NCBI GenBank assembly: GCA_934047225.1 | Contig: OW204001.1 | Coordinates: forward strand, 11,516,201 to 11,580,200 | DNA: 64,000 nucleotides | Reading direction: 5' to 3' | Source: Ypsolopha sequella | Lineage: Eukaryota > Arthropoda > Insecta > Lepidoptera > Ypsolophidae | Shown here: positions 12,681-24,594 of the stretch, piece by piece | How the letters are laid out: every line of letters begins with the position of its first letter | Numbering within the stretch: position 1 is the stretch's first letter | Notes under the pieces: generated by a model | What the model was told of the DNA's origin: nothing | Seen by the model: the letters and a program-made list of their open reading frames with translations, nothing else | Databases searched by the model: none | Position numbers and translations under genes: made by a program

Positions 12681-13079
12681 AGAGTGCCATCTGATTTCTG
12701 GAAGGCAAAATAAGTAGTTTTTGTTATGCTCTCTGAGACGTCTTCTTACTATTACCAAAGATTTAATTTCAAAAATTTAGATGAGCCCTGGCACCTAAAA
12801 TCTATTGCATTGTTTCTGAATGTGTTTTGAATGTGAAATGTCACACTTTTGGCTTTATTCGTATTTCTTGAAATGTTAGTGCACTTTAAAAATGCACACG
12901 ACGGCATATTGAGACCCTTTTCTCGTAAAAATTTATTAAGGCGTCCAACTATGACTGTGTTCAGATAAGCATTGATTCCAAACGTGTGAGCGTCACCCAT
13001 TTAAAGGTGAAAACATTTTGATGCTGTCATACTACAGTAAGGGCTTATCTTTACTTTTGAAATAATCTTCGACTATTAC

Positions 13080-13530
13080 CACAAAAAAAGCTGTCCTTCA
13101 GGCTTATTTTGCTTTCTTTCAATCTAGAGTACTTTATGGTTTTGCCATCTGGGCTAACAGTGTGGACATGAAAAAATATTTCTACTACAGAAGAGATGTA
13201 TTAGAATTCTGGGGGGCCTCACGCCAAGTAAAGATTCCTGTAGACCTGTATATATTATAGAATTATGCAAGTTGGTTAAACGTTATCCAGATAAATTCCC
13301 AGCCAGACCAACAGGGAAAAGTTATAGGCTTAATGAAAGATACAAATTAAATTTGCAAGTTCCCCAAAGTAGAACTGTCGCATTTACCCGATCCACTAAG
13401 TATGCTGCAATTAAAGTGTTTAATAAAATTTCTTTCAAGCCAAAAGTTTTTTATCGAACTGAAACGGTACCTAAATAAAGTTTGTCCATATAGAAGTTTA
13501 TAGAGGTAAATATGATGAATTACGCCATGA
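13080..13530 (+). pseudogene. Degenerate LINE reverse transcriptase, C-terminal end
   Basis: Conceptual reading in the + strand frames, with stops and shifts, gives AVLQAYFAFFQSRVLYG, then IWANS, then KRCIRILGG, then LCKLVKRYPDKF and KYAAIKVFNKI. This order (fingers-like QSRVLYG, WGNS-like box, RCxRxIxG, ELCKLV, AIKIYNKLP-like) is what I know from the C-terminal region of jockey/CR1-type insect LINE polymerases. The intact stretch is 13272-13478. The upstream catalytic domain is absent. Assignment to a LINE is firm; the clade is not. Confidence 0.7.
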
Positions 13531-14127
13531 TTAATTACTTGGTGCAATACCTTTGCCTATATTTTTTTTTATTTGTATGACAGAAATAAATTTCTATGTT
13601 TTTGAACACTTGGCGATTTATCCATCGCAAGGAGATATAAATTAACATTATAGTTCGATTCCCGGTGCAGAGCTCCTCACATCCAGATTTACTTTAATTT
13701 CTGCGTTTCTATACTTCAATGATATAATGTTAATTTTTTTATTTGTATTATGTCTTTCCTTTAATCTTGGAAAAATTGTATAATTTAGTTAAGAAGCATG
13801 CATTGTAAATAAATTTATTGTTAATATAGTTTTATAATTTTGCTATGCCCTTTGGTTAAAATTACACTGGCTCCATGTTTTAATTAAGTAAGTTAAAATT
13901 TCACCTGTAATTTATTGCAATAAATGAAATGATATGATTACTTATCTACTACTACAAAGCTTTCACAATTTTTCTTTGCAGAATAGAGATGATGACAAAA
14001 AATCAACTCCTATTGGAATTTAAAGTCAGCAAGACTGTAAAACATTTGGCTACTTCCAGCTATTCGAACTATGCGACTTCGAGGAACCAAGGTCAGGAAC
14101 TATGGCCTGCGATGTAAATCCAGATAT

Positions 14128-15107
14128 ACCGGGAGGCGTATATAGAAATGCTGGTTTAATACGTCTCCTTATGCGGAGACGAACTAAGTTAGCATTTCCA
14201 GTTGTTTTCAGGCAATAAACACGCGTAAATGCTGTTTCAATACAGCCTAGGGTTTCTAAGTTAATACGCATTGAAACATACTAGAAACCTTCATCCCATT
14301 CATAACCCTGAAGTGACCTATTGGAGTAGGATTTCTAGTACTTAACGCAAAAAATATTCTTAAAAAAGCTAATGCGATACGTCATACAAAATATGTTTGT
14401 CTTGCTCTGTGCCGAGCCAATTATCACAGTTTATGGTATGGTATACATGGTAAAACATACAGAAAATATGTGTCTCAAGAGATGACGTAATCTACGCGTA
14501 AAGAGAAGGAAGAGAAATGAGACATTACATATGTAAAAATTCCTTTGTTTAGCAAATTATAAATATATATATAATCTTAAAGTTAGTTTGCCACAGAAAC
14601 AACGAAATATTGCCAAGAAATCTCCAAACGGTTTTTCAATCTTTCCATACCCAATTATCTGGATGGGAAAGTTTAATGGGATAAAATATTTACTTTTTAC
14701 TTAAAATAGTTAAAACACTTTTACTTATCCACATATTAAGTACAACTTTATTATGCCCGACCGGTTTCGCTGTAAAGCATTTTCTAGGGCTGTTTACACA
14801 TCCTAATAAATCATATAAACTACAATCATGTCTAAAATGACGGCTTCCCATATAAATTCAGTTCCAGTCCCGAGTGAATCACTATGGGGAGTCGAAATTT
14901 CATTTTACGAATTTCAACAAAATTGTTATTGATGCATAATACTGATCACTTACCAAGTCACCAGTATGAATTTGGACGATGATCAAAAAGTCACCTTGTA
15001 TAGCATTTACGCGTGATTATCGCCTGGACTATTGGAAATGCTAACTCAGTTTGTCTCCACCTGAGGGAACGTATTAAACTAGTATTTCTATATACGCTAC
15101 CGGGAGC
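14128..15107. mobile_element. Region bounded by 70-bp inverted repeats
   Basis: 14128-14199 (ggcgtatatagaaatgctgg, then cggagac and gttagcattt) is the inverted counterpart of about 15036-15107. Related sequence (accgggaggcgtat) appears near 26765. The interior includes a partial TACAAGGTGA MITE (14824-15001). It may be one foldback element or two oppositely inserted repeats. Confidence 0.45.
14824..15001 (+). mobile_element. Partial copy of the TACAAGGTGA MITE
   Basis: Contains gagtgaatcactatgggga, gtcgaaatttcatt, ctgatcacttaccaag and gatcaaaaagtcaccttgta, matching 29672-29899. The left TIR is missing. Confidence 0.65.
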
Positions 15108-15729
15108 ACACTGTTGATGCGAAACCTGCGGGGTATCTCACGCCCGGTGATATTTACTACCTCGGGTCAGGACAAGACGAACAATGTTGCGAAGATACGA
15201 AAGATGAACTCCACTCAGTTTAGTTGCAAAAATACAAAACCAATAAGCTTTTGCGAGCAATCATTGTCCACGCCAAAAACAGCTTTAACGCTTATGCTCT
15301 ATCTATAATAATCTGTGTAACAGAAATAAGCGTAAATGAATTAACCCATAATTGACCTTGATTACATGGCTAGGAGAGGTTTCTATGCAACTCAAGTCTG
15401 GTTTGGTTCTGGATACTATATCAAACTATAAACCTGTATAGAATTCATAAAAATCTAGTATTGAGTATTGAGTATCATATTGTAACACAAAAAATAAATA
15501 TTAGTAATTACAAATAATAAAGTCATTATCAATCAGAACTGAACAATGACGGTTCTTTTTTGTTCTAAATAGTGCAAACTGAACCGTGGCTGTTACGACT
15601 ACTGAAAAACCCGCAAAACGAAAATCTGGGTTGAAATATAGCTATGTTTATAAAATCGCTTCTTGAGACTCTTGTTTTGAACGTGATATTGTTGACAAAA
15701 TTCTTAGCTTAGCAGTTTGTACAATAGTA

Positions 15730-16550
15730 GGGGAAGGTTGCCCATATTGGACCAATTTTTGTTCAACTGAAATTTTCTTAGAAATGTGACTGTTAAGGGT
15801 TTCGATTTCTGTCTTATTGCAAAAAGCAGTTATCTATTAATCAACGTTTTATTAAGTTAAAACTATTGCTTATTGGTAAATACAAAATATTTCTGTTTTT
15901 AAAAAAGCTTCCAAATGGTACGATATAAGAAATCGGTATCCTAATTTGTACCTATGGAATCCCAAATCGTACTTAGTAAATATGGACTACCATTTTAACG
16001 TCTTAAATTCCCTCAGTGAACAAAAATATCAAATCGACCTATATTGTTTTGGATAAAGCAAACATTTTTTGTTCTTTTTATTCTGACATATCAATATCAA
16101 CCATCTTCTAATATATCTTCTAGTTATTCTTTGTTTTTTTTTAAGTGCGATTTAAGCACGTTATGGTGGTACGATATAAGTAACAGAGACATTTGACCAA
16201 CAAAATGAAAAAAAAAAATTGAAATACCGAAATTTTGCTTGTTACAAAATTACTTACACAGTCCTTAATACACACCGTTTTCAAATTACAAGTCAATTAT
16301 AACATAAAACTTATCATTATTTCAATCCAGCCTTAGTTTTTCGGTTGAAATTCTTTATAAAAACTGACGAAAACAATGTTTATTTAGTAAAATTATACTT
16401 TGGTCTCTTTGCCAGAAAGCAATATGGTGTCTCGGTTGCTATGTTGGTAGCGCATAAAAAAATGTTGCCTTTATAAAAATATACTTTCCTGTTTGGTAGA
16501 TATTGCGAGGGGTACGATTTAGGAACGGTACAATTTGGGCAACCTTCCCC
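15730..16550. mobile_element. 821-bp non-autonomous DNA transposon, TA target
   Basis: TIRs ggggaaggttgcccatattg and caatttgggcaaccttcccc, flanked by TA on both sides (15728-15729, 16551-16552). Several internal copies of a ggtacgatwtarg motif (about 15916, 16170, 16511) look like subterminal repeats. No transposase frame. Confidence 0.75.
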
Positions 16551-17005
16551 TATGTATTATATACCTAGATGTATACGTAATAATCCAAATGGAAACCCTA
16601 GCCAGATGAAAATACTATTTTTTTTCTATGAAGGCATTTTTATTCTTTTACGTTTTGGACCATTTTGGGGTCTTGAATGTTCATACGTTATATAAAATAT
16701 TTAGTTTTTTTTTTTTGGCGTGGCTGCTATATTAAGCGCCAGTTTTTGCCAGTTACGATTTCTGTCTGATCAGATTCTGAGATAGTAATAGGAACTTAAT
16801 TTAGCAGTCTGAAATTCAAATTTAGAATTGTAATTTTTCTGTATACATCCACTTACGTATCGTTAATAATGTAATTAGTGTCGTTGTTAGTATATAATAA
16901 TATATGGTCTTTATCACAAAAAAAATCTGCTGCATATAGTGCTTTTATCAAAAATAAAACGAGACAATCTATTTGGACGAGTTTATAGGATAAGGAGTTA
17001 AATAA

Positions 17006-17400
17006 TAGTAGTTTATGCTACAAGGGCGCAAAGGAATAAATTACGAGGACGATTTAAAACACGAGCGTAGCGAGTGTTTTAAACGTAACCGAGTAATTTA
17101 TTGCTCTTAAGCCCGTGTATCATACTACGTTTTTCAATGCATAGTGTGAGGAAATAAAACAAATATAATTTTGTGAACTTTAAATTGTAATTGGCTCAAA
17201 AGGACTGTATCCAGAGCCGTTAAACAGTGGAAAAAAAAGTATGACATTTATGGTACAGAAGAAAGGCTGCAGGTTAGCCAACCATTGAAAATAAATTTAA
17301 AAAAATAATAATAATAAAGCCCTAGGGCAACATAATCGACTTTCTGTTCGGTTTTGATGCATAAAAAGTGGGCCTTTACGAGCACATGCATTGAAAAATA
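17006..17400 (+). mobile_element. Dispersed repeat, longer copy
   Basis: Begins like 11336-11480, then continues through ggctcaaaaggactgtatcc and gcctttacgagcaca to an A-rich end. It matches 28690-29078 in inverted orientation over nearly the whole length. Confidence 0.7.
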
Positions 17401-18164
17401 AATGAACTCATCATATTGAAAGTCACGTTGCTCATATTGGGGCAAATATGAGAAAGCCCTATTTAAACTTACCTCAAAATTTTGACACAAAAAAAATTGT
17501 TTTGTATTAAACTACAAATATTTTTTTCACACCAAATAAGCGCCATGTTTTTTTTTTCTCCAACTTGGACGCTGCGTTCAGTTTGATCGCCGGACGACGC
17601 CGACGACGCCCGCCTTACACTGACAGCAGGATAGCATATAATTAAAATTTAAGTGTTTAATGGTTTTAAATATATATAATCAATAAAATTTTTCTTTTTT
17701 CGTTATTATTATTGAAATGATAAAATAAAGCAAACATCTCTCTCATCTTCATTTTATTTTTAAAACCTAATGATCACCAGACTTCTTAGTCTCCTAAAAA
17801 CATAGACACGGAATGATAGTTTAAAAATAAATATTATTTGGTATGCAATGGATTTTCATACGAATTTACGGGACACTTACTGGAGACTTGAAAAAGCTTT
17901 CCAGGATAAAGTACTTACTGGCTTGTCTGTCTATATAATATATAATGATTAATTAATGATATAATGATAACATTACAATATATTTTTGAGAAAATACAAT
18001 ACAAGCCATAGCATAGACGAAGCCTCGTCCAAACTGTAAGATCTCATATACTGGAGTTTCTCTATAAGTGTTGGTGTAGAACTGAACTACTAAACTTAGC
18101 TAGCAGGTCGATTTATGTGTTAAGTGCTCCTGGTTTCATATCCCTGTATTGTAGGTATACGTAT

Positions 18165-18424
18165 CAGATCAGTGGCGTGCACAGAACTTTTTGCTGGAAA
18201 AGCAAGCAATTGATCAAGAACAACAATAAAAAATATGAAAAAATTTAATACCACTTTGAAAAAAAAATTGTGTGACGCCAGGGTAGACAATGTCTACCCC
18301 AGAGTGAAAATTTCCAATACAAACTTTTTTTTTTAAAGTGATATTTAAATTTTTTCATATTTTTTTATTGTTGTTCTTGACCAATTGCTTGCTTTTCCAG
18401 CAAAATGTTCTGTGCACGCCACTG
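18165..18424. mobile_element. hAT-type MITE, 260 bp
   Basis: An 8-bp target duplication ATACGTAT is exact (18157-18164 and 18425-18432). The arms carry cagtggcgtgcacagaac and its complement, then long shared sequence (aagcaagcaattgatcaaga). TIR form and 8-bp duplication are hallmarks of hAT elements. The left end carries an extra cagat. Open frames crossing it are artefacts of the inverted repeat. Confidence 0.85.
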
Positions 18425-18525
18425 ATACGTATTCAATACGTAAATCACCTGCTTGGATAAGGGACAGAGGGACTGAGTTGAGTCAAACAAAAAAAAAAAA
18501 AATTTTGGTAAATGCATAATAAATG

Positions 18526-18583
18526 GCAAAGTCCTGGAAAGGCTTATGTCCAGCAGTGGACGAACTAGGCTGATGGATGAATG
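18526..18583 (+). mobile_element. 58-bp LINE stub with target duplication
   Basis: Extreme 3' end of the RTE-like tail (aaagtcctggaaaggcttat, then tgtccagcagtggacga and gatggatgaat). It is flanked by the exact 12-bp duplication gcataataaatg (18514-18525, 18584-18595). This fits a severely 5'-truncated target-primed insertion. Confidence 0.8.
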
Positions 18584-18769
18584 GCATAATAAATGCATTC
18601 CATGTTCAAGATTTACTGGCATGTTTAGTTTTTATAGAAAAATCTATATATTTACTAATCTATACTTACTTACTTATAATAAAGTGTTAAAAAGGTCGTG
18701 TCGTGTCTGTACATTAAATATTTTTGCGAAATTTTAAATGAAATTGGTTATTTGTATTGTACTGATAAA

Positions 18770-19116
18770 CAGGGTTCGAGATGATAATTATCATTGATAA
18801 TTAATCAATATCTTTGATAATTATCAAAATAAATAAACGTTGATAATTAATATATTTTTAATAAGTGTAATCGATATTTTAGTCATAAAATTTTATACAA
18901 AACATTAATAAAATATAACCTTGATTGTAAAATGTGTATAATTTATTTACTAAGCTACTTGCTTCTAACGTAAATGTTGATATGTAATACCAGTTAAAAA
19001 AGGATGGCTAGGCTTATATCTGTTTGATAATTGTCGGACCATCGTCTGATAATTATCATGATAATTTTCGCGATAACCATCAAGGGGCATATGTATCTTG
19101 ATAATTTCAAACCCTG
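18770..19116. mobile_element. hAT-type MITE, 347 bp, rich in GATAATTATC
   Basis: The 8-bp duplication CTGATAAA is exact (18762-18769 and 19117-19124). TIRs cagggttcgagatgataatt and its relative ending gataatttcaaaccctg. Repeated tgataattatca palindromes fill both subterminal regions. Confidence 0.85.
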
Positions 19117-19239
19117 CTGATAAATAAGAAAATTGATGAACACTAGCACTTTTTAGTTCATAATTATCGAGTCTAAATGGAAAATATAGGTTTGTTCCAG
19201 AGCATCGCGAACATATATTATCAAGTTCCAAAAAACGTA

Positions 19240-19468
19240 CACTGAGAAAAAATTCTGGTATAACCTGAATATAGTTCATTTAAACAGAAACATTGTACTA
19301 TATGTGACGTCTATATTCATTGTTCATTTTACTTATTTATTGTTCAGTTTACTTGAACAATCTAATGTAGACAATAATTCAAGTAAATATAACATAATTC
19401 TGTTTTTGTTTACAAGGTTTTTTTTACAAAACGATCTGGTAGTATTGTAAAAATATTTTTTCTCCGTG
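19240..19468. mobile_element. MITE of 229 bp, TA target, copy 1
   Basis: TIRs cactgagaaaaaat and attttttctccgtg, flanked by TA. Almost identical to 43388-43621. Confidence 0.8.
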
Positions 19469-19799
19469 TACGAAAATGCTTCATTTTTTCTTTTCTGCCG
19501 GAGGTTCAAAAGTCGTAATCAGTTTGCGATTTGCACGGTCGAAAAATAAATAAGAAGTAAGCAGTTTTGCCCGCCCCGTCATCAATAACAATGGTCTATA
19601 TATTGTATCGTCAACCCACGCACTTGGCCCTATACTATACCCATTCAATTGGAGTCAAAAAAGAAGTATCGATATTTAAATACACATTTTACATGGAGCA
19701 AGGCGGTAAATAACCATATAACGGTCGTGTAACTTAAGTATACACCGTATAAACAAAAGAATTATCAGAAAATCTTTTAAACTATAAAGCCTTTTTACA

Positions 19800-19990
19800 A
19801 TAAGAATTTTCCCATTCTACAATAAGGTATTACATCAAAAACGGTTTAACAAGTACCTACGTTGTATGTCAGTATTGCAAAACCGATGTTATAATATATA
19901 TTATAACACCGCGTTTCTGCGCTGTGATTAGCCCAATTTATTATAACACTGCTTAGATAACCAATAAGCGACGAATATTTATTTCTTCTT
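19800..19990. repeat. Dispersed repeat, inverted relative at about 40960-41090
   Basis: Segments such as cagtattgcaaaaccgatgt, tataacaccgcg and attataacac match the reverse complement of 40960-41090. Ends not resolved. Confidence 0.45.
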
Positions 19991-20362
19991 TTACTTTTGG
20001 GCTAGGCAAAGAGTATCTCTGCCATGCAGCCTCGCACAGAACACTGTTAGTCCAAAATTTGCCAACAATAAGGATGAACACCTAAGATCCTTGCCTAAGT
20101 TTAGAGCACCAAATTAAAAAAAACAGCCAAGTGCGAGTCGGACTCCTTCAGCATTGGCGGAGCCATGGGCAAAATGCTACTGTAATTAAAAATATTAATT
20201 ACTTAGATATATTGCAGATAATACATAGCAGAATTTTGAAAAAAAAACTACATTTTTAGTGCCATGGTTTTCCAGCTGGTTTACTTTCATTTATTGTTAA
20301 TTAAGATTTATTGTAAAACCAAACTACATAGAAAGTTACACGAGAATCGTATTTTTTTATCC

Positions 20363-20544
20363 TGTACAGATATTCTATCTCTTAGTGACCGTCTGGCTAT
20401 GGTTGTAGTAGTGCGTGTACACGCACTTTTTATAGTGTGCGGAATCTCAGGAGCGCTACAAAACGCGCAACACACACAAAGCGCGCTTATCTGTCACGTC
20501 ACTACTACAACCATAGCCAAACCGCCTTCGTGAGACAGAATATC
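20363..20544. mobile_element. Foldback MITE of about 182 bp
   Basis: Left gatattctatctc plus tggctatggttgtagtagtg is matched by cactactacaaccatagcca plus gagacagaatatc at the right. It lies directly against the next MITE. Confidence 0.7.
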
Positions 20545-20546
20545 TA

Positions 20547-20811
20547 TACAACGTGTAACAGAAAGGTGTAACCATATTTGAAGAGCTTATTCAGTCAATG
20601 GTATAGAACAACTTTTACTATGAAACAAAAACTGTACCTCGAAAAAAAATTTACTGTTTCATAGAAAAATGCAATGCCGCTCGGCCGAAATGTATGGAAG
20701 GGCAGATTTTTTTTTTGAGATTCCAGGGTTGGCTCCATAGTAAAATTTGTTCTATACCTTTGACTTAATAAGCTCTTCAAATATGGTTACACCTTTCTGT
20801 TACACGTTGTA
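20547..20811. mobile_element. MITE TACAACGTG family, copy 1 (265 bp)
   Basis: TIRs of about 45 bp beginning tacaacgtgtaacagaaagg, flanked by TA. Further copies at 26870-27137 and 27138-27300. Confidence 0.8.
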
Positions 20812-21303
20812 TAATAGCCATTACATACATTTTTATATACTCTTCACATACCCACGTCTAATTTATTCATGCATGGTATAACATGCATGTTACCTACATA
20901 TATATAGGTACCCTCACTAATCCATTCATTGAGGCACACAGCCTTAAATAGGTAGAAGTGACAAAGGATCCACAAAGAAGGGTTGGTTGATCGGATACAT
21001 ATCTTAATTAGACCGCACAGGGCGCTTGATCACTGCCTTTTATTTTCTTTTTTTTATTATTTAAGGCTCTACAACCGTAACGAAGATGTGACGATTATTA
21101 GAAACTTTAGATGGGGACTTGACAGTGCTTTCCTGAATGAAGCTTTTAGATTGTGAATGAAGAGATCGTGATTGATTGGACTGGTTTTCTACTAATTGCT
21201 CGAGTTTTTTTTTGTTGGGTTAGCATTGAAGTTAAGGACCGTGTATGGTTGAGTGCATGAGTTTTTAATGAAAATATACATACTATAAACTTTTGATATA
21301 TTA

Positions 21304-21686
21304 GGTGAAATTTATTTAACCGCCCGAATTTCTATGGGAGGTTCAGTATATTATGGATAAAATTTCGATTCAGTTGTATGGATGGACAATTGTGTCGATT
21401 CGGCGTGACACGACTAAACTTATTTGACAGGACTAACCTTATTTTAAGCGTCCTGTCTTTTTCTTTCAGTATCGAAAAGACAAAGACCGAACGCTTAAAT
21501 TAAGTTAAGACACCACTGTGTGCATTCATCGTGTGAAGTCCACGCACACAACTGAATCAAATTTTTTCTCGATGTCACGTGATGCCATTACCTTGTCTGA
21601 TCTAACTGAAACTTCACATGACATGTGTAGTCTCTATCACCTACTAAACCTCCCATAGAAATTCGGGCGGTTGAATAAATTTCACC
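21304..21686. mobile_element. Harbinger-like MITE, 383 bp, TTA target
   Basis: Flanked by TTA on both sides (21301-21303, 21687-21689). TIRs of about 45 bp beginning ggtgaaatttatttaaccgc. The interior contains a palindromic segment (acttatttgacaggac, then gcgtcctgtctttttctttc) related to 28037-28200. TWA target sites are typical of PIF/Harbinger. Confidence 0.75.
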
Positions 21687-21711
21687 TTACAGATTAAATA
21701 ATAAAAAAAAT

Positions 21712-22428
21712 CGGCCAAGTGCTAGTCAGACTTTCGTACCTAGAGTTCCGTATTGTGGATAATAAGATTAATTTTGTCATTTATGTTCCAGTTTTGAAGA
21801 TAAGGGGGGGGGGGGGGGATATACATATTTTGGGGTTTTTTAAAGATTTCTCGAAACCAGTGCCAGTAAATAATATTAAAAGTATATATTTTTACAATCA
21901 GCTTTTTAATACCTACAATTTAATACCCATATTGTATTTTTATAAAATATTTTTTTTATTTATTTTACTTATTTTTTTATATTTCTCAATTGTGCTGAAT
22001 TTTTTTATTGCTATAGTTTTCCTGTAATTGGCCAGCTATGTTCTATAATTAATTGATATTTTTCATATTTTTTGGTCTACCAGTTTCGGAGATAAGGGGG
22101 GGGACATACATATTTTTGAGGTTTTTTAAAGATTTCTCGAAACCAGTGCAAGTAAATATAGTAAAAGTACTTATATTTACAATCAACTTTTTTATTATCT
22201 ACAATTTGATACTCATAGTGTATTTTTAGGCTAAAATTTTTCTCACTTTTTTTTTGGAAATATTTTGAACAATTTCAAATTTTTAATTTTTTTTAAACCG
22301 TGATATGCGGACAAATTAATGCTATTTTTGTGCCAAATTTCATGTATTTATCTTTAACGGTACTAAAGTTATGAGTCTCACCATAAGGTTCCTTTTGTAC
22401 CTTTTAGGTACTACGGAACCCAAAAAAG
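21712..22428 (+). mobile_element. Lepidopteran ggccaagtgcgagtc repeat, copy 1
   Basis: Begins cggccaagtgctagtcagac and ends with the complement-like ttaggtactacggaaccc. A run of 13 or more G lies near 21805, and an internal near-duplication of gataagggggg with tttcgaaaccagtgc follows. Other copies are 25797-26430 (inverted) and a short one at 27465-27536. Confidence 0.7.
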
Positions 22429-22430
22429 AA

Positions 22431-23456
22431 AAGACATTTTACGATTAGCCAAATAAAATAATTAGAGAGCACTGTGCCACATTTCAATGCACTTTTGTAA
22501 TATTGATTTATTTTTCAGGCATCATAATCCCTTTATGATAATTTTAACAAAATACTTGTATAAATGGACAGCAATACGTGATGTAGAGAAACCATAAAGC
22601 AAATTAGATTCCTCTTACAAAACATTCATAAGCTCAATAGCTTTATAATAAAGTGTTTATTAAAGTGTGAATCGCGTTTTTATGAGACCAGCTATGAGTA
22701 TACCTAACCAAAGTCCGTAAACAGAAACATTTGCATCAGCACAACCTTACCGCAAACCGACTCAATCGATCCGCTAAAAAAATCCATCGCATTATTCTCG
22801 CCGAGTAACTACCTACATAACTTTTTGCCCAAATTCCTCACCACAACGACCTCCTTAATAAACCAGAAATTTAAACCTTATGTGTAGCAGTTTTTGATTG
22901 CATTTCCATTGGACGGCTGTAAGTGTTAGGCTGTTCGGTGCAGGGAGGATTCCAATACAATAATACGTGCACTGGGCCGCGCGCGCGCAGCCTGATCTGA
23001 CCACTACTGTGCATTTCCCACGGGCTGCGCACTCCTTCGTCCCGCTCACTCCGTATAGCTGCGTCTCTCTCCCTCCTGATGGACTGCTGCTATTTCGTTT
23101 AAACCACCCACACGCGCTGTCGGTATTTCAGATTATTCCAGCAAAGGTGGAGCCCAACATAGATTACGGCCCACGGACCCAGCTAGGTTTGTTATCGATG
23201 TACGGAGACGATGGGTGCTTTACACACGGTGGGTTATACAACATGATAACATCTGTACGGCAATACGGACGCAGATTTTCTTTCACGAAATCTGGGTGGC
23301 ATTAGTAGGTACCTCGCCTATGTTGAAGTCTTGTAAATCTTATTTATGATAGAAAGACTCTGAATGTTTAGTTGTGTGAAACTGAAAAGGATATTAGATA
23401 TACCTACTTACCAAAGAAAGTGAGGTGTACTTACTTTAGCCTGGGTGCCTAATAAG
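22431..23456. other. Unassigned stretch, moderately GC-rich at 22.9-23.3 kb
   Basis: A 112-codon frame (22967-23305, +) and an overlapping antisense frame lie in a locally GC-richer patch with gcgcgcgcag. No domain, splice pattern or homology is recognised, so no gene is called. Confidence 0.4.
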
Positions 23457-24511
23457 CTTGTTTTGAGGTATGAATTAAATGTTTTCGATGTTTTTAACAG
23501 CTTATGTCATGTAGATTTCAGATTAAATTGAAGTCACTCTGTAAAATTTGAGCAATTCCAGATATTACTTACGTCATCACGTTTATTTTTCCGATACCTT
23601 TCGTGTGTGGTATCAAAGTAAAGGGCTTCATGAGCTGATTGTAAAAATATACTACAACATTTCATTCCAGTCATTCGTTTTCTAAAAACCAAAAAATCAT
23701 CTTCAAAACATACCAAGTTTGGGATCCTTCAGGTAGGAAACAGCTGAAGGGATTTTTGTGTGAAACGTACGTCAAATGATACATAATATCCCCATGTCTA
23801 TAACGTCATAAAAGTACAAAAGATAATTATGATCATAAACGTCAATATTAAAAAATGACTTTCATAAAGTTTTCCATACATAACAGGGGCTCTACCGCGT
23901 AATTCTCATTTGTATCAACTTCAAGCAAATGCATGCGAAATACAACGCGTGCAAAAGAGATGGCATGTTAGGCGGGCGTCGTCGCACGCACGACAAATTT
24001 CAATCTCAAGTTGATGTTGATGAAAATGAGAATTACGCGGTAGACCCACAGTACTGCAATGAAAGGAATCAAATGAATTTTGCATTTTGCAATCAAATGA
24101 ATTTTGTAAATATTAACGTTTATAAATCAAAATTATGTTTTTTGCTTCCATAACGTTAGACAAAAGGATATTACAAGTAAGTTGACGATTGTTTCACAAA
24201 AATTCCTTCGGCAGTTTCCTACCTGGAGAAGCCCAAATATTGGTACGTTTTGAAAATATGTTTTTGTTTTTTAGAAAATTATACAGTAAGTATATTTTTA
24301 CAATCAGCTTATGAATCCCTTGCCTTTGATACCATATATAAAGGTTTCAAAAAAATTTATAAAAAGTCCATAAAAAAACTACGATGTCATAGCTGGAAAA
24401 TGCACCAGTTGTCGGATATGGGCATCAATATCAATTGGATCTGAAATCTTCCTATAAATGACATAAGCTGCCAAAAACAGCAAAAACATTTTATTCTTAC
24501 CTCAAAACAAG
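23457..24511. mobile_element. Foldback element with about 300-bp inverted arms
   Basis: Left arm 23457 to about 23765 (cttgttttgaggta, then acagcttatgtcat, gatttcaga, gctgattgtaaaaatatact, aggtaggaaac) is the diverged reverse complement of about 24190-24511. A 162-bp MITE (23887-24048) sits in the middle. No coding frame of its own is evident. Confidence 0.7.
23887..24048. mobile_element. 162-bp MITE with CWG target duplication, copy A
   Basis: TIR-like ends gggctctaccgcgtaattct and agaattacgcggtagaccca, flanked by CAG on both sides (23884-23886, 24049-24051). Four copies in the window are each exactly 162 bp: this one, 41478-41639, 55873-56034 and 58750-58911. Confidence 0.85.
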
Positions 24512-24556
24512 GTTACCAGACTTATAGGTATTTGGCACTCAGTATACCCACAAAAC

Positions 24557-24594
24557 TTCGATCAACTATATACAACATATTGTTGATCGAAGCC
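24557..24594. repeat. Small hairpin
   Basis: cttcgatcaac and gttgatcgaag, 11-bp perfect arms around a 16-nt AT-rich loop. Confidence 0.5.

Noticed and set aside
18365..19279. Open frames of 85 and 104 codons on the minus strand
   Set aside because: They lie in two hAT-type MITEs with exact 8-bp duplications and show no protein motif.
21712..22428. Helitron or coding transposon for the ggccaagtgcgagtc repeat
   Set aside because: No helicase or transposase frame and no clear Helitron end; kept only as an interspersed repeat.
22967..23305. 112-codon frame in a GC-richer patch
   Set aside because: No domain, no conserved motif, no splice context, and an equally open antisense frame.
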